Assembly: GCA_000444245.1 (NCBI GenBank)
Contig: KE601842.1
Span: forward strand, 1 to 22,445
DNA from: Botryllus schlosseri
Lineage: Eukaryota > Chordata > Ascidiacea > Stolidobranchia > Styelidae
Length of the DNA: 22,445 nucleotides
Direction of reading: 5' to 3'
Shown here one piece after another: positions 8,057 through 18,156 of the stretch. Each line of letters begins with the position of its first letter. Positions within the stretch are counted from its first letter, which is position 1. The notes below the pieces were generated by a model. The model was not told the DNA's origin, ran no database searches, and was given only the letters and a program-made list of their open reading frames with translations. Position numbers and translations under genes: made by a program.

Positions 8057-11000
8057 CTGTTAAATGAACGCGTAAGTCCTCGCGCTGCGAGAAGCCACGC
8101 AGCTAGAAAATACGCACCGACTATAAATGCCATGCAGAAAGATGCGTCTCCGATCGCATATATTCTTCCATAAACAGAGGAATGTCGAGTGTCAGCCAAG
8201 TGACCGAGTATTGGGAAAATGGAAGAATCCACCATACCAGTCGCACCGCCTATTAGCAGGCCTGGGCCGATGATTTGCAGGAAGCTACGCACAGAAGATA
8301 TGTCGCTTTTTTATTATTTACAGGACACGTTTAAGGTTTATGAAAGATTCAATAACGTTATGTTGATAACAACAGTAATAAACATTCGTCGTGACAACAT
8401 ATTGGGTGGGCTAAAGAATCATATATCCCAACAGCTACCGCTAGGGGGGAAACGTGGCCCATTGGTGCTTTCGATACGCCATTGAACAATGAGCATAAAT
8501 TGTCAGGTTGAAACCGTAGGTAAATGTTATTGCCGGAATGAATCCATGCTGCATTTGGTAAATCGATCAGCAGGGTAATATTCTTGATGGTCCGTGGACA
8601 TGTCAGCAATCAGCATGCGACAATTTAGCAAGAGTAGGAAAACGAACCAAGTTTTTGTTGTTGATCAGTATTTCCCACAGGGTTAATATCATGCGAACGC
8701 CTGAGTCCTGGCGCTTCAATAAAGAACGAAGTTGGAAAATACGCAACTAATCTAACCAGTGGACGTCGCGACCACCAGGTTGAAAGCCACTGCTATATTT
8801 AGTTGTATCATTATTGGGTTTACATGTTGTGTTGAACTATACTGTTATCGGACGTCACCGGTCGGTGAGCGGCTAATACCCTGACCTAAACTGGACGTGT
8901 TGAAATGTAATTGCGTGAGGGAATAGTTCAAATACTTGTAGTTGACCGGTATCTCAAGCAGAAAAGCATATAGCCCCTAGTCAAGTGATTCCTGACCGAG
9001 GTTCAAACGAACCCGGCGGTTCGCTGAGCCGGCCTCAGGGGTTCACGGGGATCAAGACACACAGCTGACTCATACAACTGAAATATCACTAATTTGCAGA
9101 ATATATTCAAAATAATATATGTTTTTTGCTACAGTTGATGTGTTCTAAACACTGATGTTGATGCACAGTTCATTTTGTGCACCAGATTGCCGATTTCTAT
9201 ATTCATGCACAATCCCAACGAAGTGCACAATGTTACATGAAATGGCGGGAAACTCCATACTTACCAACAATCGAAACTACGGACATCCGATGGTCCTATG
9301 CCTGAATCAGCAGCGTTATAAAGATAATTGGAGCTATACAGAAGCACTGGTAACGTATATTTCATGTGTCGAAAGAGAGCAGACCTGATACTTACGTTGT
9401 ACAGAACGGTAAAAGCATGCTCCCAACAGCCGTAACGAAAAACGACACAAAGCATATCAGCCATCGATAACCGCTAGTTCCGACTCGCGCGAAGATCGCA
9501 GTTGCTATCAGGTACGATACTGCAGGTGGTAGCATTGCGACACCTTAAACGATAACCAATAACAGTAACCTGTACTTGTGCACTGTACTGTGCAGTGTAC
9601 AATGAGGTTCGCCAGACGACTGACGAGACCTATATGACATGATTACATGGATAAACGATGTATAGTACGATGTTTATGCACGCAACGACATCGGTTAAAG
9701 TACTGTCAATATGTCATGAATAACATTTGTAAATGATGGATTTGAAAATGAATACCTAACATCCATTCCGCAGCGCAAAGAGTTGATATCAACCAAGTAG
9801 GAAGGCTAGTTTCTAGCACCCCTATGCTCATATTACCGAGCATGAGCGTCGATGCAGCAAGTAACACATAAGGGTCTTTCAGCAGAGTCCAAATTGAAGT
9901 GGAAGATTTTACCTGACACGAGTAAACGTCGTTAGAGAATCCGCAGACTATAGCCGAACTCCGCAAAATTACCTCGAACATCACTTCTTTTGAACTATAA
10001 AGTCTTGACAGCACCTGGATAATCGCCACACACCCGGCACCGCAAGCCAATATTATGAAGGGCATTTCTTTGCCTCCGGTTAACTGATACGTGAGACTAG
10101 CGAATGATGGACCAACTGAGATAAATTCATTGAAAATATCTTTAATGCGAAACATGAGGGATTATGTTACATACCTAAAACTCCCATTGCCAGTCCCCCT
10201 AACGCAATTCCAAGCTTTCTCCCTCTTTCGTCATCATCTTGATACTGACTCGCAAGTAATGCCATTCCAGCTGTGGCCGCACAGGCGGATCCGATTCCTT
10301 GTAACGATCGGGCGAGAAACAAGGTCCCGTAGTTTTTTCCAAATGCAAATACTAGTGATGAGCAAAGAATGAGATGTATGTTAAGACAGGATTGAATAAA
10401 CATTTCTTAAATTTATGCGGATACGATTTGTAAAATGCACGCTGTCATGGTTTATACCAGTGATGCCAAATGCGGCCTGCGAGGTCATTTTGGGTGGCTA
10501 GCGAAAGTCCCCGTGAATCGAAATATATATCAAGTGTATGATGTGACCAAATAAAACTACTTTTTTACATTTTATCATAGGGAAGTCAGCCTCTTAGCAT
10601 ACCGCCTCAAAATCGGAGATTTCGGTCTTCAGCTCAATGGAGGCACGTCTATGGATCATATCACACAATCGACCGCCAGGCGCCCACACGCGAAGCGATA
10701 AAAGATTTTTTACACTTTTGTAAAAATCAAGCCATTTGGCCACTGCTTCCGCATTTATGGATACCGCGACACCGTGCGGTAATCATTATTCGTACGAATT
10801 CTTCTAGCATACCCTACATATGCGAAACAAATTTGTTCAGCCGCGATCACTGTCGATTTTGATTCTGCAGTTGATTTAGAAGTCGAGGCCGTAAATAAAA
10901 TCAAACCGCTGAAGACATTCGCTAGTGAACAAAAGCACGATCAGGATTACCACGTCTGATAGCATACTAATTCACGTTTACATCAATCACAAACACTTTT

Positions 11001-12120
11001 TTCTATCATACCCAGACTTTAAGAAAATATCCTTACTTAGAGACGATGCAACTATCACTATATAGCCGAAGAGCATGGGAACATCGTATCCGATCCTGTC
11101 GGTGAGAGGCCCGACGAAGATATTTGCAAGGAGCTGGACAAATGGTTTCGATGCCAAAAGAAATGCCAAGAATATATTTTTTGCAGCCAGTAATTCCTTA
11201 TCTGTCTGATCTGTACAGTCTGAGGATAATGCTACAAGACCAGCAATGGTTCCATTCAGTGCTGAAAAAAAAAATATCCATGATTGCATAGCAGCTTTCA
11301 TCAGTGCAACTTGCACTCACCCTCCGGTGAAGATACATTTGAAATAATAGTTGAAGTGTGGGTTATAGTTGGTGGAGTCTGATCAATCCGAAGTCTCTCC
11401 TCCTCTTGTATAAAATATTCAGGTAGAATCGGAACTAAAAACGAATCTCGAAATGACCATTTTCTTCAGTGAGACCGCATCACACAATAGGATGGGATAT
11501 GGATATAGTTGGGAGGAAATTAGGCGTGTTCGCGCACTCCCTTTGTTATTTTAATAGGCTAAATAGCATCTTGCAATCCAGATTGTGACGTTGCAGCGTA
11601 AATTAACGAACACTATGTTTACTTATAGTCATATCCCGGTAGGCCTACTCTACTCAATGTATAGTGCTGTTTCAACGTACATATGTCATGCCATGGGGCA
11701 ACCATTGAAGTGGTTTTGCAATTGCAATGGATGTAGATTTCTGTCGGGAGACTGACTCACATTGTTTTACCTGACCCGCCTGACCATAATGAAATGAGCT
11801 ATAGAATTTGACATCTGGAAAGAAACTACTTGTTGAAAATTCAACGTATTTGTCCAGGATGCCGAACACCATAGAAGGGTTCTAGCATCGAGTGCGTATG
11901 AGCTTCCATATATCGGTTATCTATTGCTCTTTATATGGCCTAATCACGATACCATCGAGGACAATTAGGCATAACACCATATAGAGCAGTGTAATCCATA
12001 AAATGACTTACCAACACTTGTGAGCAACATATTATCAATCATCAACGTTGCATACACGATGAAAACTGCTATGGATTTATGGCGACAAACTCCGAAACAA
12101 CTGGTTAGGACAAACCCCAT
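7899..12120 (-). CDS. SLC18A-like: Vesicular monoamine transporter-like protein (SLC18 family), gene 2, complete
   Basis: Nine coding exons join in consistent phases into 465 residues: a 12-TM major facilitator that exchanges luminal protons for cytosolic amines across secretory or synaptic vesicle membranes (family knowledge). Diagnostic parts: TM1 [16 protein letters not shown]; a glycosylatable TM1-TM2 loop (sequons NVS, NGT); TM2 [12 protein letters not shown] motif [11 protein letters not shown]4 [11 protein letters not shown]5 [13 protein letters not shown]7 [17 protein letters not shown]10 [18 protein letters not shown]11 [10 protein letters not shown]. Residues matching VMAT2 functional positions are D29 (D33), K113 (K138), R164 (R189), N283 (N305), E290 (E312), D377 (D399) and D404 (D426). 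Cys90 and Cys302 match the VMAT2 disulfide pair. SLPTW in TM7 is closer to VMAT than to VAChT. It is slightly shorter than mammalian VMATs (~515), mainly in the loop and C-terminal tail. The substrate cannot be told from sequence. Confidence 0.93.
8118..8284 (-). CDS. Gene 2 exon 8 (TM10, TM11)
   Basis: The acceptor CTTCTGTGCGTAG joins exon 7 in phase 2 to give [18 protein letters not shown], aligning gap-free with VMAT2 through GMVDSS. It carries Asp377 and Asp404 and ends ATAGTCG|GTGCGT, phase 1. A 61-nt intron follows. Confidence 0.94.
8990..9180. mobile_element. hAT-like fragment in gene 2 intron 7
   Basis: Phrases such as CCCGGCGGTTCGCTGAGCC, CCTCAGGGGTTCACGG and TTCTAAACACTGATGTTGATGC recall the conserved 3' portion of widespread hAT (Charlie-like) elements. 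This is from memory of such repeats. No complete ends are visible, so this is a remnant. Confidence 0.4.
9396..9543 (-). CDS. Gene 2 exon 7 (TM8, TM9)
   Basis: Acceptor GGTTATCGTTTAAG, donor ACAAC|GTAAGT, 148 nt, phase 1 to 2. It encodes [18 protein letters not shown], matching VMAT GVAFLPASISYLIG, then the next membrane segment ending LPFCT. A 1.1-kb intron follows. Confidence 0.92.
9756..9912 (-). CDS. Gene 2 exon 6 (cytoplasmic loop, TM7)
   Basis: After acceptor TCGTGTCAG it begins [18 protein letters not shown], matching the VMAT TLLKDPYI segment. It contains Asn283, Glu290 and Cys302, and ends ATGTTAG|GTATTC in phase 1. Confidence 0.93.
9973..10115 (-). CDS. Gene 2 exon 5 (TM5 end, TM6)
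   Basis: Acceptor TTTATCTCAG completes a Val codon, giving [12 protein letters not shown]. The donor GAG|GTAATT is weak, phase 0. The following 60-nt intron is divisible by three and stop-free. Removing it gives a TM6-TM7 loop within two or three residues of VMAT2 length, so splicing is favoured. Confidence 0.88.
10175..10351 (-). CDS. Gene 2 exon 4 (TM4, TM5)
   Basis: Acceptor TTTGCTCATCACTAG, donor TTTTAG|GTATGT, 177 nt, phases 1 to 1. It holds ARSLQGIG with Arg164, the cytoplasmic QDDDERG loop and the TM5 GGLAMGVL motif. The next intron is 59 nt. Confidence 0.93.
10352..11036 (-). other. Gene 2 intron 3, contains hAT-like left end
   Basis: CAGTGATGCCAAATGCGGCC at 10458 followed by a GGTCATTTTGGGTGGC stretch is a hAT-type end. 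No partner end or 8-bp duplication was found. A 63-codon minus-strand frame at 10594-10782 (including [20 protein letters not shown]) lies inside and may be a transposase remnant. Confidence 0.45.
11037..11261 (-). CDS. Gene 2 exon 3 (loop end, TM2, TM3)
   Basis: The acceptor has a long T tract ending in CAG; the donor is CTAA|GTAAGG; 225 nt. It carries the NGT sequon, Cys90 of the predicted luminal disulfide, TM2 with Lys113, and the MFS TDRIGY loop motif. Confidence 0.93.
11321..11434 (-). CDS. Gene 2 exon 2 (VPILPEY and luminal loop)
   Basis: Acceptor TTCGTTTTTAG, donor GAGG|GTGAGT, 114 nt, phases 1 to 1. It encodes [18 protein letters not shown] then a Thr-rich stretch and the NVS sequon. 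A 59-nt intron follows. Confidence 0.92.
12012..12120 (-). CDS. Gene 2 exon 1 (N-terminus, TM1)
   Basis: ATG at 12120 starts [16 protein letters not shown], then TM1. The exon ends GTGTTG|GTAAGT in phase 1. A pyrimidine-rich AG (TTTTCACTCAG) lies 30 nt upstream of the ATG, so the ATG may sit inside a second exon with a non-coding first exon further up. In-frame stops upstream exclude a longer N-terminus within this block. Confidence 0.9.
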
Positions 12121-12129
12121 GATACTATT

Positions 12130-12920
12130 CACGCAATTTAGAGTAATCTGAGTGAAAATGAAGTTTCATTAGGTTGCTGATGCAGTCTGATGTTGTAAGC
12201 GTAACACAACTACAAAATGTAGTGCCTAATTCGGAAATAATGAATTAACGCGCATTTCCAGAAATTATGTGTCTTGTCGTGCGTAATCTCATACCATTTT
12301 CCTTGATCATTTGGGTCCTTAGGAAATCGTATAAATATACAGCTATAGGGTGAATGCGTTGTTTAAATATTTCAATTGTGGGTGCGAAATCTGGTCAGCA
12401 TAGTAGTAGTACTCTGAGCTGACAGCTGACACTTCCATACAAATTAAGTGTGAAATAGAGTCTATAAAGTAGAACGTGTATATGTATATGCACGAGTATT
12501 TTGCTTTAATCTGTAATTAGTGAACAACTATTGCTGGGGATCGGGATTTGCTTTAAACGACTGACGAAGTGAACATATAGCTCAGATGATTTACAGTTCT
12601 TTAGTATTTAATCTTTCAAAAGCTTCGACGTAATTTAGACGTTATTTCTGACAGATGCAACTACTTGCAACAATATATTCTAATCGCACGAAACCAATAT
12701 CATTAATACTATACACAGATGTTTTCTGGCAATGGGAGAATTTATCTCGAGAGTATGAAATCTTTACCAACGATATCATGGTAGTGAATCAGGCTGCCTG
12801 ATACTCAAAGACGATAATCATAAGGATATATATAATTGCCTTGTTCGAATCAAGTTGGTCTAGAATGCTGTGGTCAACGAAGGACGCCACATGAAAGGTG
12901 CGGTTGTGTTTGACAAGTTT
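12130..12920. other. Upstream region of gene 2, no gene recognised
   Basis: Probably includes the promoter and any 5' UTR exon of gene 2, but I see no convincing core promoter motif and no coding exon. Confidence 0.4.
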
Positions 12921-12927
12921 CGCTTAC

Positions 12928-13000
12928 CGAACCCAGAGATTGCAATCCATCATCAGCGTTACTATTTTCTACACACGAATTTTACGAATGTGCTGTATGC
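12928..13000 (-). pseudogene. Possible decayed SLC18-like exon 1
   Basis: On the minus strand ACGCTGATGATGGAT matches ACGTTGATGATTGAT (TLMID) of gene 2 exon 1 at 13 of 15 bases. About 22 nt further on comes CGGTAAGC, aligned with the GGTAAGT donor of that exon. The reading frame around it is broken by stops and short gaps. It lies 0.8 kb upstream of gene 2, where a third tandem copy could have been. The match is short and could be chance. Confidence 0.3.
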
Positions 13001-13019
13001 AATTTGTAGCCAAAGGAAT

Positions 13020-15180
13020 TGAATGGTGATTTGCGCTGACATATAATTATAAAACCCTTCGATCTTTATCTTTTATATTTACTTGTATATTGACAGAAAC
13101 TAATGGCACAATTCCAATATTATATAAACTTATTATTATCTGGTTCACAACATTAGGCAAAAACAAAAGTAGAAAAATCATTCTCCAAATAAAAAAGTCC
13201 AAACGTTTAATAAAATTCTATACGAACCCTCAAGTCCACTGTCCGCTCTATTTAGCAACGCCCGGTGCGCTATGATGTACATTGTACATTGTACTTGTAC
13301 ACAGTGGAGCTATAGAGAATAGATTGCGTCGTTGAAGCCCCGCGGAACTAGATGGCAAGGGGTGATGGGTGACACTTGTTAGCATATTTATGAGTCCTAA
13401 CATCTCGTCTATCATACCTCAATTTGACTCAGTTCGTCAAAGTACACTTCGGGACCGAGGGACTTGAAACCAAATAATGTATTGTATAAAAGTAGCATCT
13501 AATGATTACTATTTACATGGCATTCATTGTACACGCTGACTATTCACAATTTGTACGCGGAGGATACATGGATAAGTGCTCAAGTCCTAACTTATATCCC
13601 TGCCTGAAAATACGATAACCTGGTTACCCAATCTAAGACATACTGCTTAACCGTTCCGCATTCGACGGGTTAGACAGAATCGCGAGTATGCGTTGTACAT
13701 TGATTCGGGTCCGCTATTGTTGGTATAATGGACAGTCAAATATCGATTTCGAATGAGATAGGCGACATATGTGCCATACGACCATATGACACCCTCCCTT
13801 GTATTGATCTGATTTTGCAGGCCTTATTAAATTTGTCCAATATGATTTGAGATGGAAATCTGGTGTATATTAAGTCTATATCCCATTTGTATACATGGTA
13901 CGTCTCCAAAAACAAATAAAATAAAGGTTTCACACGTATTTCGCGCAACGGAAGTAACATTCCTGTACGCTATTTCGACTTGGATTTTCTCAGCGTCGTG
14001 GATAATACTTGAAATATGTCAAAAGTGAGATATCAGGTCGGTTGTTTGATTGACTCGTATACAGTACATGTTTTGAAGTTGCTTTATAACCTTTGTCCGG
14101 TGATTATTGTTTAAATATGTAACGGAAAACATTACTCGCATATTTCCTTCGACAATAGCGATTGATAGGAGTTTCGAATTGAGTCAGGATTGATCCAGTG
14201 TTGTCAGGAAATTAGCAGATTTTAAGTGACCCGAGACACCTTTATTCTGCTTCTATATTTACCGATACTATGCTTTCAACACACAAGAGTTATCGCGTAT
14301 GCCAATCGACTGATTTCCTTCGGAAAATATGTTTTGCAGCTAATTCACTCGAATCAGCGCCATCAGCACACTCATCGTTGCTCTTATAACATATCCGAAA
14401 GCGTACCGATGACGATGTGATACTATATCACTATATATCAATTACTATGGCATCCGAACTAAATTATAAGTGCGGTCTTGCAGATGTTTGATAAAACACT
14501 GTTTATTTTTACCCCGAAACCTAAATACAGATCGTAATTTATAAGAAATTTAGTTTCTTGACATTCCGCCGAATTGCTCGTAGTAAAACATTGGGATGAA
14601 GTCATCGATGTGTTTGGAAGAGGTGAATAGTTCAGATTGTTATCAAGCGCATCAGATCACTAATTGACATTTATCAATACAACATATCTGGTGGGGCAGG
14701 AGGATTCTACTATATGCTGCATGTCATTAGTTTAAGACAGGTTTGATGATAATTTCATAGGTCATGATATGAACGCGGGAGAAGTTACCATTACTGAGTT
14801 GATCCATTTGTATGAGAGATTTACTCATTACAACATCAATGCTAATATTCAAACTGATTAGACTTTCCTAACGCAACGGGAAGTGCCGTTGTGGTTGGTT
14901 TGATTTGCAAGATCTGCTATATAGTCCTACTCAGGCTGATCCGTTTTGGGGTTAGAGGTTTATACGGAACAAACACGATTAAAACATGTTCCTTGTTTAA
15001 AACATGCGTTTTATTGTATTTCAGCTATGACGTCACCAATCTACAATTGTGAAATCACAGCGGTCATGGTTACATGGTTCCCTAAGATTGCAATTGAAAA
15101 TATAGGGTCAACACGTCTCTTTTAACGAAAAAGGTTGCCTATACCCCTGCTTTAACGAACCAAAAATATCTTTGACTATA
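13020..15180. other. Intergenic, no gene recognised
   Basis: AT-rich sequence with no supported exon. A short TGTACATTGTACATTGTAC repeat lies at about 13276-13296. Confidence 0.5.
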
Positions 15181-15191
15181 TGACTAAATCG

Positions 15192-15337
15192 TCATGCAGC
15201 ATTTTTACGGTCGGCGGTCTTCGTGATCAGAGCATCCATTCCGTCCCTGTTATCTATAACTATACGTCCTATAAGCTGTTCAACCGCCGATGATTTCAAG
15301 GGTTTCAACCATTCTATATCGTCTACGTCGACGGTAT
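15192..15337 (-). CDS. Possible terminal exon, unidentified
   Basis: A minus-strand frame following an AG at 15338-15339 reads DTVDVDDIEWLKPLKSSAVE, then LIGRIVIDNRDGMDALITKT and ends ADRKNAA-stop at 15192. The composition (amphipathic, acidic) looks protein-like and the frame has no ATG near its start, as for a last exon. It could be a downstream exon of the microseminoprotein-like gene on the same strand or belong to another gene. No family recognised. Confidence 0.3.
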
Positions 15338-15371
15338 CTCGTGCAAGTCGTCCCAGAGATCATACTACAGC

Positions 15372-15446
15372 GGTATGGTTCTCAACCGGTGGTCTGCGAA
15401 GCATTTTCAGGGGGGCCGCGAAACCTCAAAATTTGAAAAATGGTGA
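15372..15446. mobile_element. hAT-type terminus fragment
   Basis: TGGTTCTCAACCGGTGGTC followed by AGGGGGGCCGCG is characteristic of hAT ends in many animals. It is short, and neither a second end nor a target duplication was found. It directly abuts the stop of the candidate exon at 15447-15657. Confidence 0.55.
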
Positions 15447-15657
15447 TTAAGAACCTAACTTGTATTTTTTAATCAGAGAAATTACGAGGCAGTTTCGCTT
15501 CATAACTGCTAAATCTTCAGGACTCAAATAAACAGAAGAGCCGTCTGGGGTTGTTGTTATAGTTGTATCTGGGGTTAATGGTGCTTGACTACTATATTCT
15601 TGTGCATCAGACCACTTCGAAAATAATATATCCGCCACAATTAGATTGATCGGGTGA
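15447..15657 (-). CDS. Candidate exon 3 of the microseminoprotein-like gene
   Basis: An AG at 15658-15659 is followed by a phase-2 frame: HPINLIVADILFSKWSDAQE, then a Thr/Pro-rich stretch (PLTPDTTITTTPDG), SPEDLAVMKRN, and a TAA at 15447. Phase 2 is what exon 2 of the gene at 16827-17086 leaves open, and the strand and order fit. The acceptor's pyrimidine tract is poor and no homology confirms the join. A donor-like CTC|GTAATT occurs inside, so the exon may end earlier. Confidence 0.4.
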
Positions 15658-15669
15658 CTAATACAAATT

Positions 15670-16820
15670 TAATAACAGTCTGAATTGAATATGGACTCGA
15701 TAATAGGGCCCGTCTGAGGTGAAATGTTCTAATAATGTCCAAACTCAGTTTAATTGCCAAATTGCCAATAGCCTACTGATACCAACATATTGCTGGTTAC
15801 AGATGTGTTTTTTTATTAAATAACATTTGTTTAAATGACTGTTTGAAACATGTTTCAACCAAGTTTGTTAAAGCACCTGTTAGTTTTAAATACGCCCCTA
15901 ATCGTCATTCTAGCTGCACAGTGTTCGCTCAATGTCTTACAAAAAAGTAGTGCTGAATAGGGCCGCTGTATAAGTCCGTAGTACAAGAATCACCCACAAA
16001 AGCATTGTTATCGTTCAAGTGAACACCTAAGTCATCAACACCTAAGTCATCATCTTAATCGACGCTACACCTTCGCACAGCAGTATCTCTATAGCACACC
16101 GACGCCCTTCCCCAACATCATACAAAAACGGGCTGGATCACTGGAATGGAATTTATTGGAAAATAACGAAGAAAACAGGAATATAAATATGTGATATTGC
16201 ATGATATAAATGACGTAGGAAAAAGCTTGCAGCGGAATTGACCACATTCATCCGACCATGGAATACCCCGCCTCGCAGGGTATGTCCGGGTATCCCCGTT
16301 GCACGAGAGCGCTAACGCACTCGTCGACTTTTACCACTTGGCAAGAAGGAGGAACGTTGGTGAATCTCGCTCGCCTGCAAGACAATGTCATCATTACCTC
16401 GTGACCACAATTATCGCCTTTTCACAATGAATCATTGAGTCGCTATATGAATCTTTTTAGAACTTGATCGAAATGTGATTCCGTCTTGCAAGCCTTTGCT
16501 TTATTATATGATACTTGTTTGTCGTTGTGCTATAAAGTATCAACATCAACATGATTATGTATATAGGGCCTTCCTCTCAGTTATATACATCGCTGCTGTG
16601 AGTTCTATGGAATCAACAACGATCCGCTACAATTAACGAATATGTGTGAACGAAAATCGTGTAGGGGTGGATTCAGATCACTTCGTTTTCAGATACACAG
16701 TGAGATAGTCGATGAAAAACTGTTACACCATCGTATGCTGCTCATGAAGTAGTATCGATTCACCGCGACAGTCATCATCGGGGCAGTATAATCGAGTGTG
16801 TAAAATGTCCCACCATTTTG
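15670..16820. other. Presumed intron 2 of the microseminoprotein-like gene
   Basis: No further exon recognised. A small hairpin with GGGTA/TACCC pairing sits at about 16264-16298. Confidence 0.4.
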
Positions 16821-16826
16821 ACTTAC

Positions 16827-17086
16827 CGACTGCAGCACGCTGATTCGGTCCTACGAAAAACATACACAACATTCTTGTAAAAGATATCTTCGAAGGTCAT
16901 CGTTTCCAGGTTGAAATTTGGCGCTGCCGACGGCGGGCAAGATAAATTGTAAGCCTCCTCTTCAGATACTTCGATCACTTCATCGATTTCCTCCCCAGTG
17001 TCCTTTTCGGCAGCGAATTGCGACTTCTTCACAATGACGTTCGGCTCGTCCGCAATGGTATCGGCGATTGCTACTTGACATTCAAG
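16827..17086 (-). CDS. Microseminoprotein-like gene, exon 2
   Basis: The acceptor TGTGCATCTTCAG continues in phase 0 from exon 1: LECQVAIADTIADEPNVIVK. There follows a strongly acidic stretch (EEIDEVIEVSEEEA), NLSCPPSAAPNFN (sequon NLS), and ESACCS at the end. The donor CAGTCG|GTAAGT is consensus, phase 2. The acidic insert and few cysteines differ from the compact vertebrate microseminoprotein C-terminal half, so the second half may be lineage-specific. Confidence 0.75.
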
Positions 17087-17267
17087 CTGAAGATGCACAA
17101 TCGACGATAATGATTTACAAGCCCGAGAGGGAAATTGAGCACTGAATTAACCCCACGGCTCGATTGCGATCAATCAAGGTATCACAATTATTTTACCTTC
17201 AAATCGATTCAAGGGTCGCACACAACTTCACAAAAATTTGACATCACATAGACAAATATTGACTTAC

Positions 17268-17459
17268 CGCCACATAACGAGATGACACACACTTGCAGGA
17301 AATGCACGAATCTCCTTCGAGGGTCCATCGGTTTCCGAGTGAATATTCCTTTAGAGTCGTAGAGGTCTTGTCTCGGCAACCAGTATCTCTATAGCAGTAT
17401 GCGTACGCATTTTCGGCACCCAAACACATTGCCGCAAACGATACGAGTAGAACATTCAT
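17268..17459 (-). CDS. Secreted Cys-rich protein, microseminoprotein/MSMP-like, exon 1
   Basis: ATG at 17459 starts a clear signal peptide, MNVLLVSFAAMCLGAENAYA. The mature part begins CYRDTGCRDKTSTT, then YSLGNRWTLEGDSCISCKCV. The pattern C-Y-x(4)-C...Y-x-L-G-x-x-W-x(5)-C-x-x-C-x-C matches the N-terminal half of beta-microseminoprotein and MSMP, and more loosely the single VWC domain. The exon ends GTGGCG|GTAAGT in phase 0 and exon 2 continues LEC, matching the next cysteine. An AG directly precedes the ATG (TTTGTAG|ATG), so a 5' UTR intron is likely. Family roles are secreted ligands or immune-related factors; the function here is unknown. Confidence 0.78.
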
Positions 17460-17469
17460 CTACAAATCA

Positions 17470-18150
17470 GACGTAACATCTTAAATGATACAGAAACACA
17501 ACACTTCGTTTCAAATATTTTACTTCCAGAGCAATTGGTAGCAGACAGTTATCGAGAGGATTTGAAGCTTGCCTTGGTTCGACCTTCCGAATTGTAGCTA
17601 AGAAACTTGAATATGATGTCTTCTGCGATTAGCCCCAACTTAAATATTGCTGCTCGATTGCAGCGCAAAGAAAGAAGTCGCGCGCAGATGACGTTGCGAA
17701 ATCGAAAATCCGTCATATTCACTGTTACCAGCGGCACTTCATTGTTAACTGGCCATGAATTTCGACACTGGCGCTACGAATGTTTATGACAAAAGTCGCA
17801 ACATCAAGTATGTCAAGTATTCATGGATCAGATTCGATTGCGGGTGGTCATAAAAAAAGATCCCATAATATGTTGATGAATCCAGTGGTTAATGGGAACC
17901 ATTTATACCTAAACGACCAAAGTATTTGTGTTAATGGTAGCTGTAAAATGCTACCAAATGGTATTCGTACACTTTGGTACTCTATCTCATAAACGTGCGA
18001 TTGCAAACTGTTCACTTTGCTCAGTTTTTTATTGCTGGAAATGTAATGGAACCAATAGATTACCTACTATAGATTAAAGCATTTGAAATTGATAAGGCAC
18101 AAGCACGATACTTACGCTACGTATAACTAAATAAAACAGCAGTCACATCT
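17470..18150. other. Upstream of the microseminoprotein-like gene, no gene recognised
   Basis: Short overlapping frames on both strands around 17549-17992 show no motif. This probably includes the promoter and 5' UTR of that gene. Confidence 0.4.
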
Positions 18151-18156
18151 TTAGAT

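Noticed and set aside
9261-9337. Open segment ending at a consensus donor (GTTG|GTAAGT) in gene 2 intron 7, resembling an extra exon
   Set aside because: Its translation ([16 protein letters not shown]...) does not match SLC18, and exons 7 and 8 join directly with correct phase and no gap against VMAT2 from the PFC motif through GMVDSS.
13275-13305. TGTACATTGTACATTGTAC and similar GTACA-rich palindromes at about 3563 and 9583-9602 as a shared regulatory element
   Set aside because: The motif is short, low in complexity and not consistently placed relative to genes, so no function can be supported.
15223-15450. Ser/Thr-rich plus-strand frame
   Set aside because: It is the complement of the more protein-like minus-strand frame at 15192-15337 and runs on into the hAT fragment.
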